From contig OZ022259.1 of the NCBI GenBank assembly GCA_963978905.1, positions 21,674,068-21,738,067 on the forward strand: DNA of 64,000 nucleotides, given 5' to 3'. Of this stretch, positions 53,037-64,000 are shown piece after piece. The stretch is from Trichostrongylus colubriformis (Eukaryota; Nematoda; Chromadorea; Rhabditida; Trichostrongylidae). Positions within the stretch are counted from its first letter, which is position 1. Every line of letters starts with the position of its first letter. A program made the position numbers and the translations under genes. The notes under the pieces were generated by a model. That model made no database searches, was not told the DNA's origin, and worked only from the letters and a program-made list of their open reading frames with translations.

Positions 53037-56000
53037 ATGGATGAAAGACTAGAGGTAGAGGATGGAGCGGGGAAGCAGTTGAACGAAGTCTACGACGGAG
53101 CTGTTCTTGGTATACAGCCGTCCAGGGATCCTTCGACTCCTTCAAAGACGTTCCTTCCTTTGGGAGAGGTTGCCGTAGTCGATCCAAAGGCCAAGAACCT
53201 GAGGAAAGTTCAACTGCTAATAGACACAGGAGCAGAAATCTCGTTCATTGGAAGTACCTTGGCTGAGGAACCGAACCTATCTACTGTGGAAGAAAAGCAG
53301 TTGCGCTACTTTACGTTTGGCTCGGATCAAGTTCAAGTAAAGTGGTCACGTCAGGTTAAGCTACCACTGTGGGACAACAACGGAAAGTTCCATATGCTAG
53401 ATTTACTGACAAGTGACACATTCACAAAGGACTTTGCGCGTCTACCTCTAGCAAATGAGGATGTGGAAGCCATCCAGTTGCTGGGAATGCAGAGTCTCTT
53501 GGAAGTGAGTGCGAACCGACAGCAGGTGAAACCAAGGACTCTCTTGGGGTGTGACCAAGTATGGCAATTCTTGACAAAGGACAGTTCGCCAGTACAGCTC
53601 CCATCGGGACTTCTTCTCTTGCCAACAGCCTTGGGTAATATTCTGGTTGGACAATTGAAAGATCCACAGAGGGTTTTTCAGTTGCAACTCACAGATAACT
53701 CGGAAGAGTTCAGCAAGTGGGACAAGTATTGGTCAATGGACACCCATGTGAATATGATCCACGAAGATAACGGACCCAAGCAAGGCGAAGAGAACTTGTG
53801 GGAAAGATACTGGGAGATGGAGTCCGCAGGGACGCAGGAGTTTGGGAACTCGGAAAAAGAAGAAAAAGCTCGACAAGAACAAGAAGTTTGGAACCATTTC
53901 AACCGCACAATAGAGCACAAAAATGACGGATACATGAGAGACTCCCATGGAAGAGTGATCATCCGCCTTTGCCAGACAATCGTGCCATTGCTCTTCGCCG
54001 TCTCCATAGCGTCTGGCATTCGCTACAGAAGGATAAGGATCTTCTTCAGCGTTACGATGCGGTCAGGAACAAATAGAGAAAAACATCCCTGAGGACATGC
54101 CGAAGAGAAGGACAATTGCAAGCGGCGAAATCCATTACCTGCCACATCAGGCATTTTTAACACAGGACAAGTTGACGACAAAATTACGAATTGTCTTCGA
54201 CGCATCAGCCCACTACAAAGGATGCCCATCCCTAAACGAAGTTCTCCACAAGGGTGCAGTGATCCTTCCACAACTGTTTGGAATCCTTCTCATATTCAGA
54301 ATCGGAAAGATAGGGATTATCGCAGACGTAGAAAAGGCATTCCTACAAGTGAGGCTCCATGAAAGTGATCGTGACGCCACAAGATGTTTGTGGCTGGAAG
54401 ATTCCGGCAGGCGCCCTGAATCCGACAACATCAGGGAATTGCGATTCACGAGAGTGGCATTCGGACTCATTGCTTCACCTTTTTTGCTGGCGGCTACTAC
54501 TCATTTCCATCTCGACACATATCCGAATGAACGAAAGCTAGTTCAGAAGATAAAAGACAATCTCTATGTAGATAACGTCTTGCTTACGGCTGATACTTAC
54601 CAGGAAGCTTTCCACAAGTACGCCACTTGTAAAAGAATGTTCGATGACTTGAGTATGCATCTCAGAGAGTTTGTATGCAATAACGAGGGTCTCAGGCAGA
54701 AAATGGATGATAAAGATCAGTCGGCCGACAGGTATCCGAAAGTGCTGGGAATACGGTGGAAATCGCAAGAGGATCAATTACACATAAAGTGTCTGGTTAA
54801 AAGGGCCCCTCAAGTTTCTAAGCGAACGGTAGCTCAAGCTGTAGCGTCCATTTACGATCCTCTTGGCTGGGTGATTCCACTGACTCATGCAGCAAAACTA
54901 TTTCTTCAGTCATTATGGAAAGACAATTACGACTGGGACAGCAACCTCTCCGAGACTCATGCGCAAAAGTGGACTGATATAGTCAACGAAATCTCAGGGT
55001 TTGAGAAAATCATACCAAGAGTGGTTGCAACAAGATCAAGTAGCCCTTTCATTGCCACGATTGCTGATGCTAGCTCTGAGTCTATGGCTGCGGGCATTTA
55101 TTTGTGCAACCCTCCGGAAAACAATCTTCTGATGGCGCGAGAAAGACTTCCATCACTAAGAACGACTATGACGATACCGAAAATGGAATTGAATGCAGTC
55201 ACCTTAGCAATGAGACTCACAGAGGCTGTGATAGAGGAAATACGATGTTCACTCAAAATCAAGTCAATCTACATATTCTCCGACTCAGAAATCGTACTTA
55301 ACTGGGTCAGGAATAATACCACAACAGGCAAAAGCGTCATGGTCGCTATCAGACTCAAAGAACCGTAAAGTTGTGGCGCACCTACCGTCGCTCGAGCTCG
55401 AAGTGTATTTCGGTAACATAGATTCAGCGCAAAACCCGGCGGATTGCGCCACCAGAGGCTTAAGCAAAGACCAGCTCGCTTCTCACAAGTGGTGGCAAGG
55501 ACCAGTTTTTTTGGAGGATGCAAACCGCAAGTGGAGAGACAAAGGAATAATTTTTCAGCTTCAAGTCGAGGAGGAAAACGACCCTCGGACTGTATTATTA
55601 ACCGCAGAAAGGTCGCATGACGTTAAAAACGGAACCTGTTTGTTAACATCTCGACAAGCAGTAATATGGACGCAAGCCAAACGCATCATAGCCTATGTTC
55701 TTCGCTTTATTAGAAAGATTCGCAGTCATGGAACTAGTGTGCAATCTATTCAAGTTGAAAGACTGTCCAAGGGCGCGATAGGAGTGGATATATCTCCCCC
55801 CGCAGAGCTCACAGGGGACGAAGTGAAAGAAGCGGGAAAGGTGTTAATCCGACATCATCAACGGACGGAAATTACCCCAGCAATCGTTCAGAAACTCCAA
55901 TAGCTTAGAGTAAGGAAAGACAAAGATGGCATTCTGCGATGTTACGGCAGATTGGGTGCCAGCGCACTAGACCTTCCGGCCAAGTATCCAATCCTCATAC

Positions 56001-56950
56001 TGCAAAAAGCATTGCTCGCCAAACTTATATTATCCGATTACCATCAAGACATGCATCCAGACGTCAACCATACTATGGCACTGGTTCGCCAAACATTTTG
56101 GATACCGCAGTTAAGAGCTCAGGTCGCTAAACAAGTGAGGGCGTGCGTCAAGTTCAACGTATGAACAATCTGCCATAAAACATCCCAACCAGACTGACTT
56201 ACCACAGGAAAGAGCCCAACGGAGTGGAACCTTTAACATATCGGGTTGGACTACTTCGGACCACTGCAAGTACGCCTTAACTCAGGAGAAATACGAAGCT
56301 ACGGCTGCATAATTACTTGCATGGTAACGCGACTGCTCCATTTAGACATTGTACCCGATTCGTCAACAGTGTCGTTTTTTTTTGTTGAGACGATTCTTCG
56401 AAAGGAGAGGGGTCCCTACTTCGATAATATCCGATAATGCCCCTACGTTCCTGCTTGGAGAAGAGATTCTTCGAGAACGCGAAGAGGTTGCTCGTAGCGA
56501 CCCCAGTGTGACTCGAGTAATGAGCAACAAGGAGGTAATGTGGAAGCACATCACTCCGAATGCCCATGGCAGGGAGGTTTTTATGAGAGACTAGTCAAGT
56601 CAGTAAAAACCACCCTTTACAAAACATTGGGAAGGTCAACACCATCACTCAATGAACTATCTACAGTTGTCATCGAAGTTGAAGCTTTCTTCAACACGCG
56701 ACCTCTTCTATATACCGATCCAACCATGGATGCGGACAATATTCTGAGACCCATCGACTTTTTGCAGAGTCACGTGAAGATGTATTTCCCTTGGGAATAA
56801 CAAGGAGACGAGGCCAACGATCCGTCTCACTTCCCAGAGAATGATATTCCCTCCTTGAGGAAATCTGGTTTTGATTCAAGACGAAACCCAACCGCGTCAC
56901 TCCTGGAAAATGGGCCGGATTGAAGAGATCTGCCCAATAGCGAGGGAATT
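53037..56950 (+). pseudogene. BEL/Pao retrotransposon pol (element A), decayed
   Basis: Encodes the polyprotein of a BEL/Pao-type LTR element. The order is aspartic protease (LIDTGAEISFIG near 53217), Pao-type reverse transcriptase (KLRIVFDASAHYKG, DVEKAFLQVRL, YVDN at 54565-54576), RNase H (SDSEIVLNWVRN near 55280), integrase zinc-binding region (55950-56160) and integrase core and tail (GLDYFGPL near 56245, then WQGGFYERLVKSVKTTLY near 56570). Frame changes or stops occur near 54090, 55370, 55903, 56160 and 56440. No gag was found upstream, where the sequence meets the inverted repeat at about 52840. This copy cannot be active. Confidence 0.85.
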
Positions 56951-57191
56951 GTCCGAGAGGTGAAAGTTCGTCTCCCATCTCGGCGGTGTATTCGACGACC
57001 GGTCAACTTGCCATCACATTAGAACTAGAGGGAACATCAGGAGAGAAAGACAGTAGAAAAAAGGAGGAAAGTGTCATGGGGTCGAGCAGTAGTGACGTTT
57101 CACTGTCAATGTCCCGTTACAATCTGCGTCTACGGCGTCCACCAACCCAGGCGTTGACAATGATCTCTACAATAACAACGATTACTCTTCT

Positions 57192-58199
57192 ATGCTGCCT
57201 AGTCGCTCTAGCTTTCGGTCATACAAAAACAGGGATATGAAAGGGGTCACTCAAGTTGTAATCAGAAGTTGCGAATCTCGATTCCTCTTCCGAACATCCA
57301 TTAAAATGTTCAAGGTTTTTCGTGAACGGGATGAGCTGCATGCAACTTTCAAGTTCACACCACTATGCATGAGCAACAAAGTTTTTTACCACTTTCACGT
57401 ATCACAATCCAAGTATTGTTTCAGACTGGATCCACTTGATGTCGAAGGAGGACCGAAGTACTTGTACCGGATGATTATCGAGTCGAAGCCTTCGGTGCAA
57501 AGGATGGAAACAGGCATGATGGCAACGTTCAACGAGATCCAGAACCAAGTGACGATTACCGCATCGCTGCGTAAGGAATGGTTCCACCTGATGTGCAGCA
57601 CCAATCTTCGAGAGATGGGAGCGACAGAAAGGATTCAGCTTCTCAATCATTTTCTGCTCCACGCAATTCTTACAAAGGAGCGACTTCTGAGATTCGGAAC
57701 ACGATATGTCATGACAGACCGCACATACGATGGTATGGCTCAAGTGAATGATGAACTGAAGGCCAAGCGCATCGAGTGGATTCAGACGGAAGAAGCCAAA
57801 GTCGACATCAAAGACGTCATGAGACACGTAGAAAAAGAAGTGCGCCACCTGGAGACAACCATAAAAGAGATCAAGGAGTACATGGTCTACGAGGACAGGG
57901 AGTTGAAGGCGAACAAGCTAGAACTGGATGCTGCAGAAGTACTCAACAAAAGCATACTAGTGATGCAAAGCAAATTGGACTCTTTGACCGCTTCGTCGCA
58001 GGCAACCCAGAGCCGAGATAGTGAGAGACTCTCCGCTTTAGAGCCGAGGAAGGCTCAGAACACTGCAGTCCTGCACGAGGATGCACGACCATGTGACTCA
58101 CAGCCAGTTGAGGTGGATGCTTCTAAGATCAATCGAGTGGTTGTTTACGAGAAACCGCAGAAGAAGAAGAAACGGATGACCAGTACTTCGAAAGGTTGA
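57192..58199 (+). CDS. Unassigned 335-codon frame in the env position of element A
   Basis: A long open frame after the integrase region of element A. Immediately upstream, in another frame, is a signal-peptide-like stretch (ISTITTITLLCCLVALAFG, about 57162-57218) after the pol C-terminal NLRLRRPPTQ. The frame itself has no membrane segment. Its middle (about codons 190-275) is charged and looks coiled-coil (EKEVRHLETTIKEIKEYM), and its end is Lys-rich (KKKKR). I do not recognise it. It could be an altered accessory or env-region gene of the element, or a host-derived segment. Coding-like text continues after 58199 in another frame, toward a possible acceptor at 58408. Confidence 0.4.
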   Translation: MLPSRSSFRSYKNRDMKGVTQVVIRSCESRFLFRTSIKMFKVFRERDELHATFKFTPLCMSNKVFYHFHVSQSKYCFRLDPLDVEGGPKYLYRMIIESKPSVQRMETGMMATFNEIQNQVTITASLRKEWFHLMCSTNLREMGATERIQLLNHFLLHAILTKERLLRFGTRYVMTDRTYDGMAQVNDELKAKRIEWIQTEEAKVDIKDVMRHVEKEVRHLETTIKEIKEYMVYEDRELKANKLELDAAEVLNKSILVMQSKLDSLTASSQATQSRDSERLSALEPRKAQNTAVLHEDARPCDSQPVEVDASKINRVVVYEKPQKKKKRMTSTSKG

Positions 58200-58618
58200 C
58201 TATCGAAGTAAGTGATTGTGTTTCGCCACCGAGGATGAAGGCAACTTGTCCGGTCATGACGGCTCTCCCAAGACACTGAAGCGAAAGCCTGTGCTGGTTG
58301 CAAGTGAAGATCGCACCCTTCTGCGAAGGAGGACAAGGAAAGACGACGGAGGTACCGTCGATACCGCTCTATAGAGGTTCCTCTATTCACTAATCGATTC
58401 TTGTTCAGGACGATGTAGCGGCATCGACTTATCTGACTAGGTGGTCAGCGCAGGCCGCCATGATCGCGCGGGAAATCGACGCTATATACGGAGCCACCCA
58501 AGGAGCCCGCAGCTCATTTGTTGTTTTGCCTTTTGCTGCACCTACCTCACTCCAATCTTCTCTAACAGTGATCTCACATTGTTCTCCTGTTTATTTGTTA
58601 AATAATATTTGTATAAAT

Positions 58619-58639
58619 GTTTAATTACCCAAGTTTGAG
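58619..58639 (+). promoter_or_regulatory. SL1 spliced-leader sequence in the 5' region of BEL/Pao element B
   Basis: These bases match SL1 positions 2-22 exactly; only the first G differs. GT follows directly, as at the SL donor. The site lies 28 bases before a primer-binding-like site (58667) and about 330 bases before the gag ATG. It may lie in the element's LTR or leader. Confidence 0.7.
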
Positions 58640-58666
58640 GTAGCTACCGCCACTGAACCCACTATA

Positions 58667-58684
58667 TGGTGCATCGCGGACAGA
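58667..58684 (+). other. Candidate tRNA primer-binding site of element B
   Basis: TGGTGCATCGCGGACAG starts with TGG, the complement of a tRNA CCA end, shortly after a probable LTR end and before the gag leader. I cannot assign the tRNA. The LTR borders are not proven because the second LTR is not visible. Confidence 0.4.
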
Positions 58685-58968
58685 GCGAACTCGAGGACAA
58701 GTAGAAGCACAAGAAATGATCAAGCAGATCAAGCAAGGAAGGATCGCTCCCAAGGACAGTTCGATCTGGACTCGTGGACAGTTGGCGATATCGATTCGAA
58801 ATACAATACGGACTCGAGGATCAGGAAGTGGGTCTCACATACCTTTGCCGACGGAAAACTCTATTCGAACTTTAAAAAAAGATTATTTGCTGCTTCAAAA
58901 ACAAAAGTTTTTTCTTCAATAATCTTATCTGCGAAAGAAAGGTCAATAGTTGGACTCACTTTTGAACA

Positions 58969-61074
58969 ATGACTTCTTCACTAGCAGCTAGGCAAGGACT
59001 ACTGACCCGTGCTGGCAATCGGCTCTCGGCGATTTTGGACGAGCAGGCCGTACTCTTCGCAACACAGGAGGACTCAAACGAAGCAAAGGATATCAAGGAG
59101 CTGCACGGGAGGATCCGAACGACCAAGGCCACCTTGACAGTGGAAGTCGAGAAAGTCGAGGGTGCCCTGATCAAGTACAGCAGCACGGTGGATGAACTGC
59201 CCGTGGGCACGCCATCGAAGGAGGAAATTCTTAAGCGAGCAGAAGCGAACATCGACGCTGCTCAGGAAGTTCTGGATCGAGCCCATGCGGCACTGACGAA
59301 GCTGCTGCAACTAAGTGAAGACCTGGAGGACCGGGCTCAAACCTCCAGAACACCTTCAGAAGTAGCGGAAATGAAGCTCGCACCTGTCCCCCTTCCCAGA
59401 TTCAGCGGCGACATCTGGGAATGGGACACATTTTGGAGTTCCTTCGACCACAATGTACACTCGAGGAACTTGGATGACATCTACAAGTTCAACTACCTCC
59501 TCGATGCTCTTGAAGGTGAGGCGAAGGAGACCGTGAGGCAATTCCAAGTCTGTGGGTCTACTTACTCTCTTGTGATCGCCCATCTACAGGAGAAGTACGG
59601 CACTGCACGAGCGCTTGTGGATCAACTGGTGAACAGGCTTCAAGCATTGAGGACCACAAGTGATTCTTTGGAACATCAACCAAGGTTGTGCGATCAACTC
59701 TCTTCGATCACCTTGCAATTGGAACTAAAGGGAGAGCACATCAACAACACTTTCCTGCAGAAACAATTACTGAGCAAGTTCTCCACAGAAGTCCAACGAC
59801 ACATTCTCCGGCAGAAGAACGGAAAGGAGGCAGAGGGCACGTGGAGTACCAAGGTCCTACTAGCACATGCGAAGGAATACGTCACCAGTGAACTCAAAAT
59901 CAACGCTCAAGTTGAACGAAGGCAGCAACACTTTACCGAAAGGCAGGGAAAACTCAACATGACGGGGACAAAACAGGCAACGCGAGTTCCAGTATCAACG
60001 TGCTTCTACTGCAACAATCCAGGACACCCAGCAAAAAGTTGTCCTGAAGCAACTACACTCAGTCAACGTCTACAGATAATGAAGAGCAAGAAACTCTACA
60101 AAAATTGTGGAGGAAAGGATCACCTCGCAATGAGATGTTCCAGAGGAGCCTGCCGACTCTGTGGTACAACTGGACATCACACCTCCATTTGCTCGAAACT
60201 ATTTCCGATGGAGACACCTCAAACACTTCAGAAGGGTAACACAACCAAGAAGGTACCACTCAAAACCTTACATCAACCACAGGATACGGCAGCAAAGATG
60301 CACACAGTGAATTCTGACCAAGGATTCCCAGAAAGCGAAGAGATGGATACTGTGCTCCATGTCAGCAATCGAGCAGACGTTCTCATTCTGGCAGGACAGG
60401 CACAGGTTCTCAATCCAGAAACAGAAAGGCTCGAAAAGGTGCACGTATTGCTTGATTCTGGAGCTGATCGCTCGTTCATAAGCAATGCACTGGCCGACAG
60501 ATTACACCTGCAAGACGTCGATTCGAGACGACTCACAATAAATACGTTCGGTTCACACAAAGCAATGGTGAAAACGTGTGGAATCACCGTTTTACAGATA
60601 TGGGACGCACAAGGAGCCCCACACTCATTCACAGTGACAAGGATGGACACAGTCACAAAGTCCATGCAGCGCAGGAGCCTCAGCCTGGAGGACAAGCGAT
60701 TTTTCTGTGATAACGATCTACAGCTATAGATTAGCGCAACTTCTACTGACATCCATCCACAGATACTTCTTGGATGCGCAGACATGTTTTCAGTCCTGAG
60801 CAATGGACTATCACCACTATATGTGCTTCCGTCAGGATTGCAGCTAATCCCTTCGAAACTGGGATATCTTGTTGCAGGACGCGCCCGCACCCTCGCAGAG
60901 ACAGACGAGGAAGAAGCGACGGTAAACTCTGCAAATGTACTAGCAGATGATGACGAGTTGCAATCCTGGGAGGACTTTTGCACGTTTGAATCGTCAGGCG
61001 TAGATGAGTTCATCGGGCCGAAGGCCGAGGAACGTCGGAGAACAGATGAGGCTGTTTGGAGGATGTTCGAATAA
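58969..61074 (+). pseudogene. BEL/Pao element B gag and protease, one in-frame stop
   Basis: The first 586 codons (ATG 58969) hold a Pao-type gag (DUF1759-like, FSGDIWEWDTFW near codon 146). Three zinc-knuckle regions follow: CFYCNNPGHPAKSC near codon 345, a second knuckle whose first Cys is lost (KNCGGKDHLAMRC), and CRLCGTTGHHTSIC. The aspartic protease is LLDSGADRSFIS near codon 494. A TAG at 60727-60729 breaks the frame; the same frame then runs on through IHPQILLGCADMF to a stop at 61072-61074. Apart from that stop, the gag looks well preserved compared with element A. Confidence 0.85.
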
Positions 61075-61093
61075 ACGATAGTAAGAAAAGAGG

Positions 61094-62442
61094 ATGACTG
61101 GGTGCGACTTCCCTGGAGAAAAGATGCTCAGCAACTACCGGAATAAAGGGCTAGCAGTACGTCCCCTGCAAGCACTGGTGAAAAGACTGGTTGATGAGCC
61201 CGAACTGCTACAAAGGTACAAGGAAACGCTGCAAAATCAGCTTACTGAAGGAATAATAGAAGAAGTGGATGAGACACGAGGCCCAGATGGAGGGATCGTT
61301 CATTATCTTCCACACCGTGCAGTCGTTACACCTCAAAAGAGCACAACTAAATTGAGGATCGTATTCGACGCTTCCGCACATCTGAAAGACGCTCCATCGC
61401 TCAACGACGTACTCCATAGAGGACCGGTCTTACTACCCAAACTCTGTGATATCCTTCTCCGCTTCCGAATAGGCGATGTCGCGGTTGCCAGCGATGTCGA
61501 GAAGGCTTTCCTTCAAGTACGACTCCATACGCAGGATAGAGACGCCACTAGATTTCTGTGGGTGAAGGATACAAGCAGGCCTCTATGTCAGGACAACATC
61601 ATTACCTACCGCTTCAGCCGAGTAACGTTTGGACTGGTTTGTTCCCCATTTCTACTGGCGGGAACGATTAAGTACCATCTGCAGCACAACACGAGAAACG
61701 AAGAAGTCGCACGGGAAATTGACAGCAACACGTATGTGGACAATGTGGTGATAACTGCAAGATCAACTGTAGAGGCGACTACTTTCTACAAGGAATCCAA
61801 GAAAGTATTCCGAGATGTGAGAATGAATCTAAGAGATCATCTCGAACGATGCAAACTTTATGCGACAAATAGCTCCGAAGGATTTGAGCGGCAGTAGGAG
61901 CCAGAAAATCCTGGGTATACTGTGGGATTCATCGGAGGACACGCTAGTTCTGAGATGCGCTTATCCATTGAGAAAGAAGATTACTAAGAGGAGCGTATCC
62001 GAGCAAGTAGCCTCAATATATGATCCGCTCGGTTGGTTGACGCCTGTAACTCTTCGAGGAAAACTATTTCTTCAACAGCTTTGGAAATGCGAATATAACT
62101 GGGACGAACCTTTGGATCAGAAGCATCAAGAAGAGTGGAAAGAAATCACTCACGCATTCGACGGATTTCATTTCAAGATACAGAGAAGAGTTTCGCAGCT
62201 CAATGAACGCGTGAAACTTGTCGTGCTATCGGACGCAAGTAACAATGGAGCGGCATGCGCCTACATCGCATCGGATTCCGAATCGCACTGTAGCTGGGAG
62301 ATCCAAATTGCTTTCGATAAGGGAGAATCCGACAATACCCAAAGTCGAGCTAAATGCGCTGACAATGGCCGTACGGTTGGCGTACACATCATATGAGGCT
62401 TTGAAGGAACGATTGGCAATACATGAAGTGATACTTCTCTCC
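61094..62442 (+). pseudogene. BEL/Pao element B reverse transcriptase and RNase H, frameshifted and interrupted
   Basis: Reverse transcriptase motifs are KLRIVFDASAHLKD, DVEKAFLQVRL and YVDN (61733-61744). The frame shifts near 61075-61094, again near 61870-61890 and again near 62290. The RNase H part has VVLSDASNNGAA near 62221 and TIPKVELNALTMAVRLA near 62330. It stops at 62442, where the Ty3/gypsy LTR begins. The remaining RNase H and integrase must lie beyond the inserted element, outside the window. Confidence 0.85.
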
Positions 62443-62590
62443 TGTTATGGAAATGAAGATTGTTTACAGCAATGAAGACTGTTTGTGATCTCCATGCTAT
62501 CATGTTTGTCGAGGTGTATATAAACACCTCGACTGAGTGTGGTTCAGTTGCTCCCTGCAATAAAGCTTCCGACAAGTTCGAGTCGTAACA
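62443..62590 (+). repeat. 5' LTR of a Ty3/gypsy element, 148 bp
   Basis: Starts TGTTATGG and ends GTCGTAACA, so the ends form TGTTA/TAACA. It contains a TATATAAA box near 62517 within a CGAGGTG...CACCTCG palindrome, and AATAAAG near 62560, a compact promoter and polyadenylation layout. The RNase H text of element B breaks exactly at its left border. Confidence 0.75.
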
Positions 62591-62592
62591 AC

Positions 62593-62610
62593 TGGCGATC
62601 AGGATGAGAT
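62593..62610 (+). other. Primer-binding-like site of the Ty3/gypsy element
   Basis: TGGCGATCAGGATGAG begins with TGG two bases after the LTR end, the expected place and form for a tRNA primer site. The tRNA was not identified. Confidence 0.55.
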
Positions 62611-62662
62611 GAACTCACGCGGGGAAACCCCTATGGATTAGCAAGAGAAGACGCTGGAATTC

Positions 62663-64000
62663 ATGCAGAAGCAGCAGAAGGAGACGTCTGACTCCTTCCT
62701 GTGCGCTCTAGAGAAGATGGAAATGCGGATGAATGGAGCAAACCCAGCAGCGGCAAAGCATACTATTTTCGACTCGCTGTGCCGACGCATTGACAGATTC
62801 AACTTCGATGCGGAAAGCGGGAAAACGTTCGATATCTGGTACAAGCGTTTCAAAGACGTATTCGACAACGACTGCATGGACCTAAACGAGCAAGAAAAGA
62901 CTCGACTACTTGTCAGCCGTCTGGATGAAGATAGCCACCAACTCTTCTGCGGTTCGATTGCACCGAAGTCACCCTCAGACCTCTCATGGGATGAAGCAAT
63001 TGCCACAATGGACCGTCTTTTCGGCTCTGGTAAGACATTGTTTCGCCGACGATTTGAATGCCTTAAAATTCAGTATGACCACCAGGATTTCAACAGCTAT
63101 GAAACTCTCGTCAGAACACGATGTTCTGAGGCCAAATTTGATTCGATCAACTTCGCTGAATGTCAACTCATCAAGGCATACAAAGAGGACGCAAGAATGT
63201 TGGAAAACGCTATCAACGGCAGTGCTACGATCAACTATGTTAATAAGAAAAAGAAAAGGAGGAATTTCAAGAAAAAGCAGGACCAAAGAATTAAAAGAAA
63301 AACTAATGCGCTTCACGGCAGTGCACGATCTGGAATTCAGGAATCAACATCACCGTCACGTCCGCAGACCAGACGTCACGGCACAATGAGCTACCAGATC
63401 AAAAGCATCGAGGCTGCTTTACGCAAACACACCCAACCACACCTGGAAGTTGAAGTAAATGGTCATCTTTTGAATTTCCTGCTCGATACTGGCGCAATGA
63501 TAACTCTGATTTCCAAATCGAGCTGGGAAATACTCGGTAAACCGCAACTACAAAACTGCAACACAGTTATAAACGCCGCAAATGGAACAAGAATCCCAAC
63601 GCATGGATCCATATCGGTTGATTTTGTGCTGAGGAGCTCAGAGGGGAAACAGCATCGACGACGAGGATGTTGTTACGTCACCGACAACCTCGACATATTC
63701 GGCTGGGAATGGATCCAGAGGATTCCTGAGTTGGTGGAACCAATGCAAAAATACATCAGTGGTGTAACCATCGTTGCGGATCCTGCGGCTGCCTGTCGAG
63801 AAGATATCGTCGCTAAGCTGAAAGCCAACTACGCTGACGTATTCAAGACAGGACTTGGACGATGTACCAAAACGAAAGCAACCCTTCAACTGAAGCCAGA
63901 TGCTCAACCTGTTTTTAAGAAGAAGCGCCCTGTGCCATACGCATACGTCGCCACTCTAGACGAAGAGATCGACCGCCTACTCGCAGAACAAGTACTTTCA
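62663..64000 (+). CDS. Ty3/gypsy gag-pol, open to the window edge (partial)
   Basis: A single frame with no stop runs from a TAG at 62638-62640 to the end of the window; the first ATG is at 62663, giving at least 446 codons. The N-terminal half is a capsid-like gag (FDIWYKRFKDVFD near codon 66, GSGKTLFRRRFECLK near 125). A Lys/Arg-rich stretch (KKKKRRNFKKKQ) lies where zinc knuckles normally sit, and no CCHC motif is present. The aspartic protease follows (LLDTGAMITLIS, about 63480). The frame then enters the start of the reverse transcriptase (FKKKRPVPYA). The rest is outside the window. Intact frame, intact protease and insertion into an older element indicate a young copy. Confidence 0.82.
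   Translation, partial: MQKQQKETSDSFLCALEKMEMRMNGANPAAAKHTIFDSLCRRIDRFNFDAESGKTFDIWYKRFKDVFDNDCMDLNEQEKTRLLVSRLDEDSHQLFCGSIAPKSPSDLSWDEAIATMDRLFGSGKTLFRRRFECLKIQYDHQDFNSYETLVRTRCSEAKFDSINFAECQLIKAYKEDARMLENAINGSATINYVNKKKKRRNFKKKQDQRIKRKTNALHGSARSGIQESTSPSRPQTRRHGTMSYQIKSIEAALRKHTQPHLEVEVNGHLLNFLLDTGAMITLISKSSWEILGKPQLQNCNTVINAANGTRIPTHGSISVDFVLRSSEGKQHRRRGCCYVTDNLDIFGWEWIQRIPELVEPMQKYISGVTIVADPAAACREDIVAKLKANYADVFKTGLGRCTKTKATLQLKPDAQPVFKKKRPVPYAYVATLDEEIDRLLAEQVLS

Overview
This 64 kb window looks like nuclear DNA of a clade V parasitic nematode, most likely a strongylid or hookworm-type species. Three things support this: many small exons with nematode-style TTTCAG acceptors, a secreted CAP/ASP-type gene of the kind expanded in strongylids, and two near-exact genomic copies of the nematode SL1 spliced-leader sequence. 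Only a few percent of the window is host coding sequence. The rest is introns and a dense, nested set of transposable elements.

Layout. (1) 143-8207 (+): a complete 19-exon gene for the replicative helicase subunit MCM3; its largest intron carries a 137-bp minisatellite. (2) 8208-15340: mostly unassigned, with one MITE and one weak two-exon candidate gene at 10913-11286. (3) 16744-30961 (+): a protein tyrosine phosphatase gene of at least ten exons with WPD loop and HCSAGIGRTG signature. Its introns hold a 2-kb fold-back element with tRNA-like modules, hairpin MITEs, TTAA-flanked MITEs and a MITE with 8-bp target duplication. (4) 35733-38858: a nearly intact RTE-type non-LTR retrotransposon with a 16-bp target-site duplication and one frameshift. 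(5) about 40690-45628: a decayed CR1/Jockey-like non-LTR element broken by three Tc1/mariner-type insertions. (6) 46447-47056 (-): fragment of a TWK/K2P potassium channel with a frameshifted pore exon. (7) 47522-48761 (+): a complete eight-exon secreted CAP-domain (ASP/VAL-like) gene. (8) 49100-52840: dispersed repeats, an isolated minus-strand SL1-like site, a cluster of five tight GC-rich hairpins, ~230-bp tandem repeats and a 1.33-kb inverted repeat. (9) 53037-62442: two BEL/Pao-type elements, both decayed; the second has an SL1 sequence in its 5' region. (10) 62443-64000: a Ty3/gypsy element with a 148-bp LTR, inserted in the RNase H part of the second BEL/Pao element; its reading frame is still open at the window edge.

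MCM3, the phosphatase and the CAP gene have consistent splice phases and intact family motifs and appear functional. The K2P fragment and most transposon genes appear dead. The most unusual observations are the SL1 sequence next to a primer-binding-like site in a BEL/Pao element, the minus-strand SL1-like site, the hairpin cluster at 50045-50233, and two fold-back elements with 0.5-1 kb arms.
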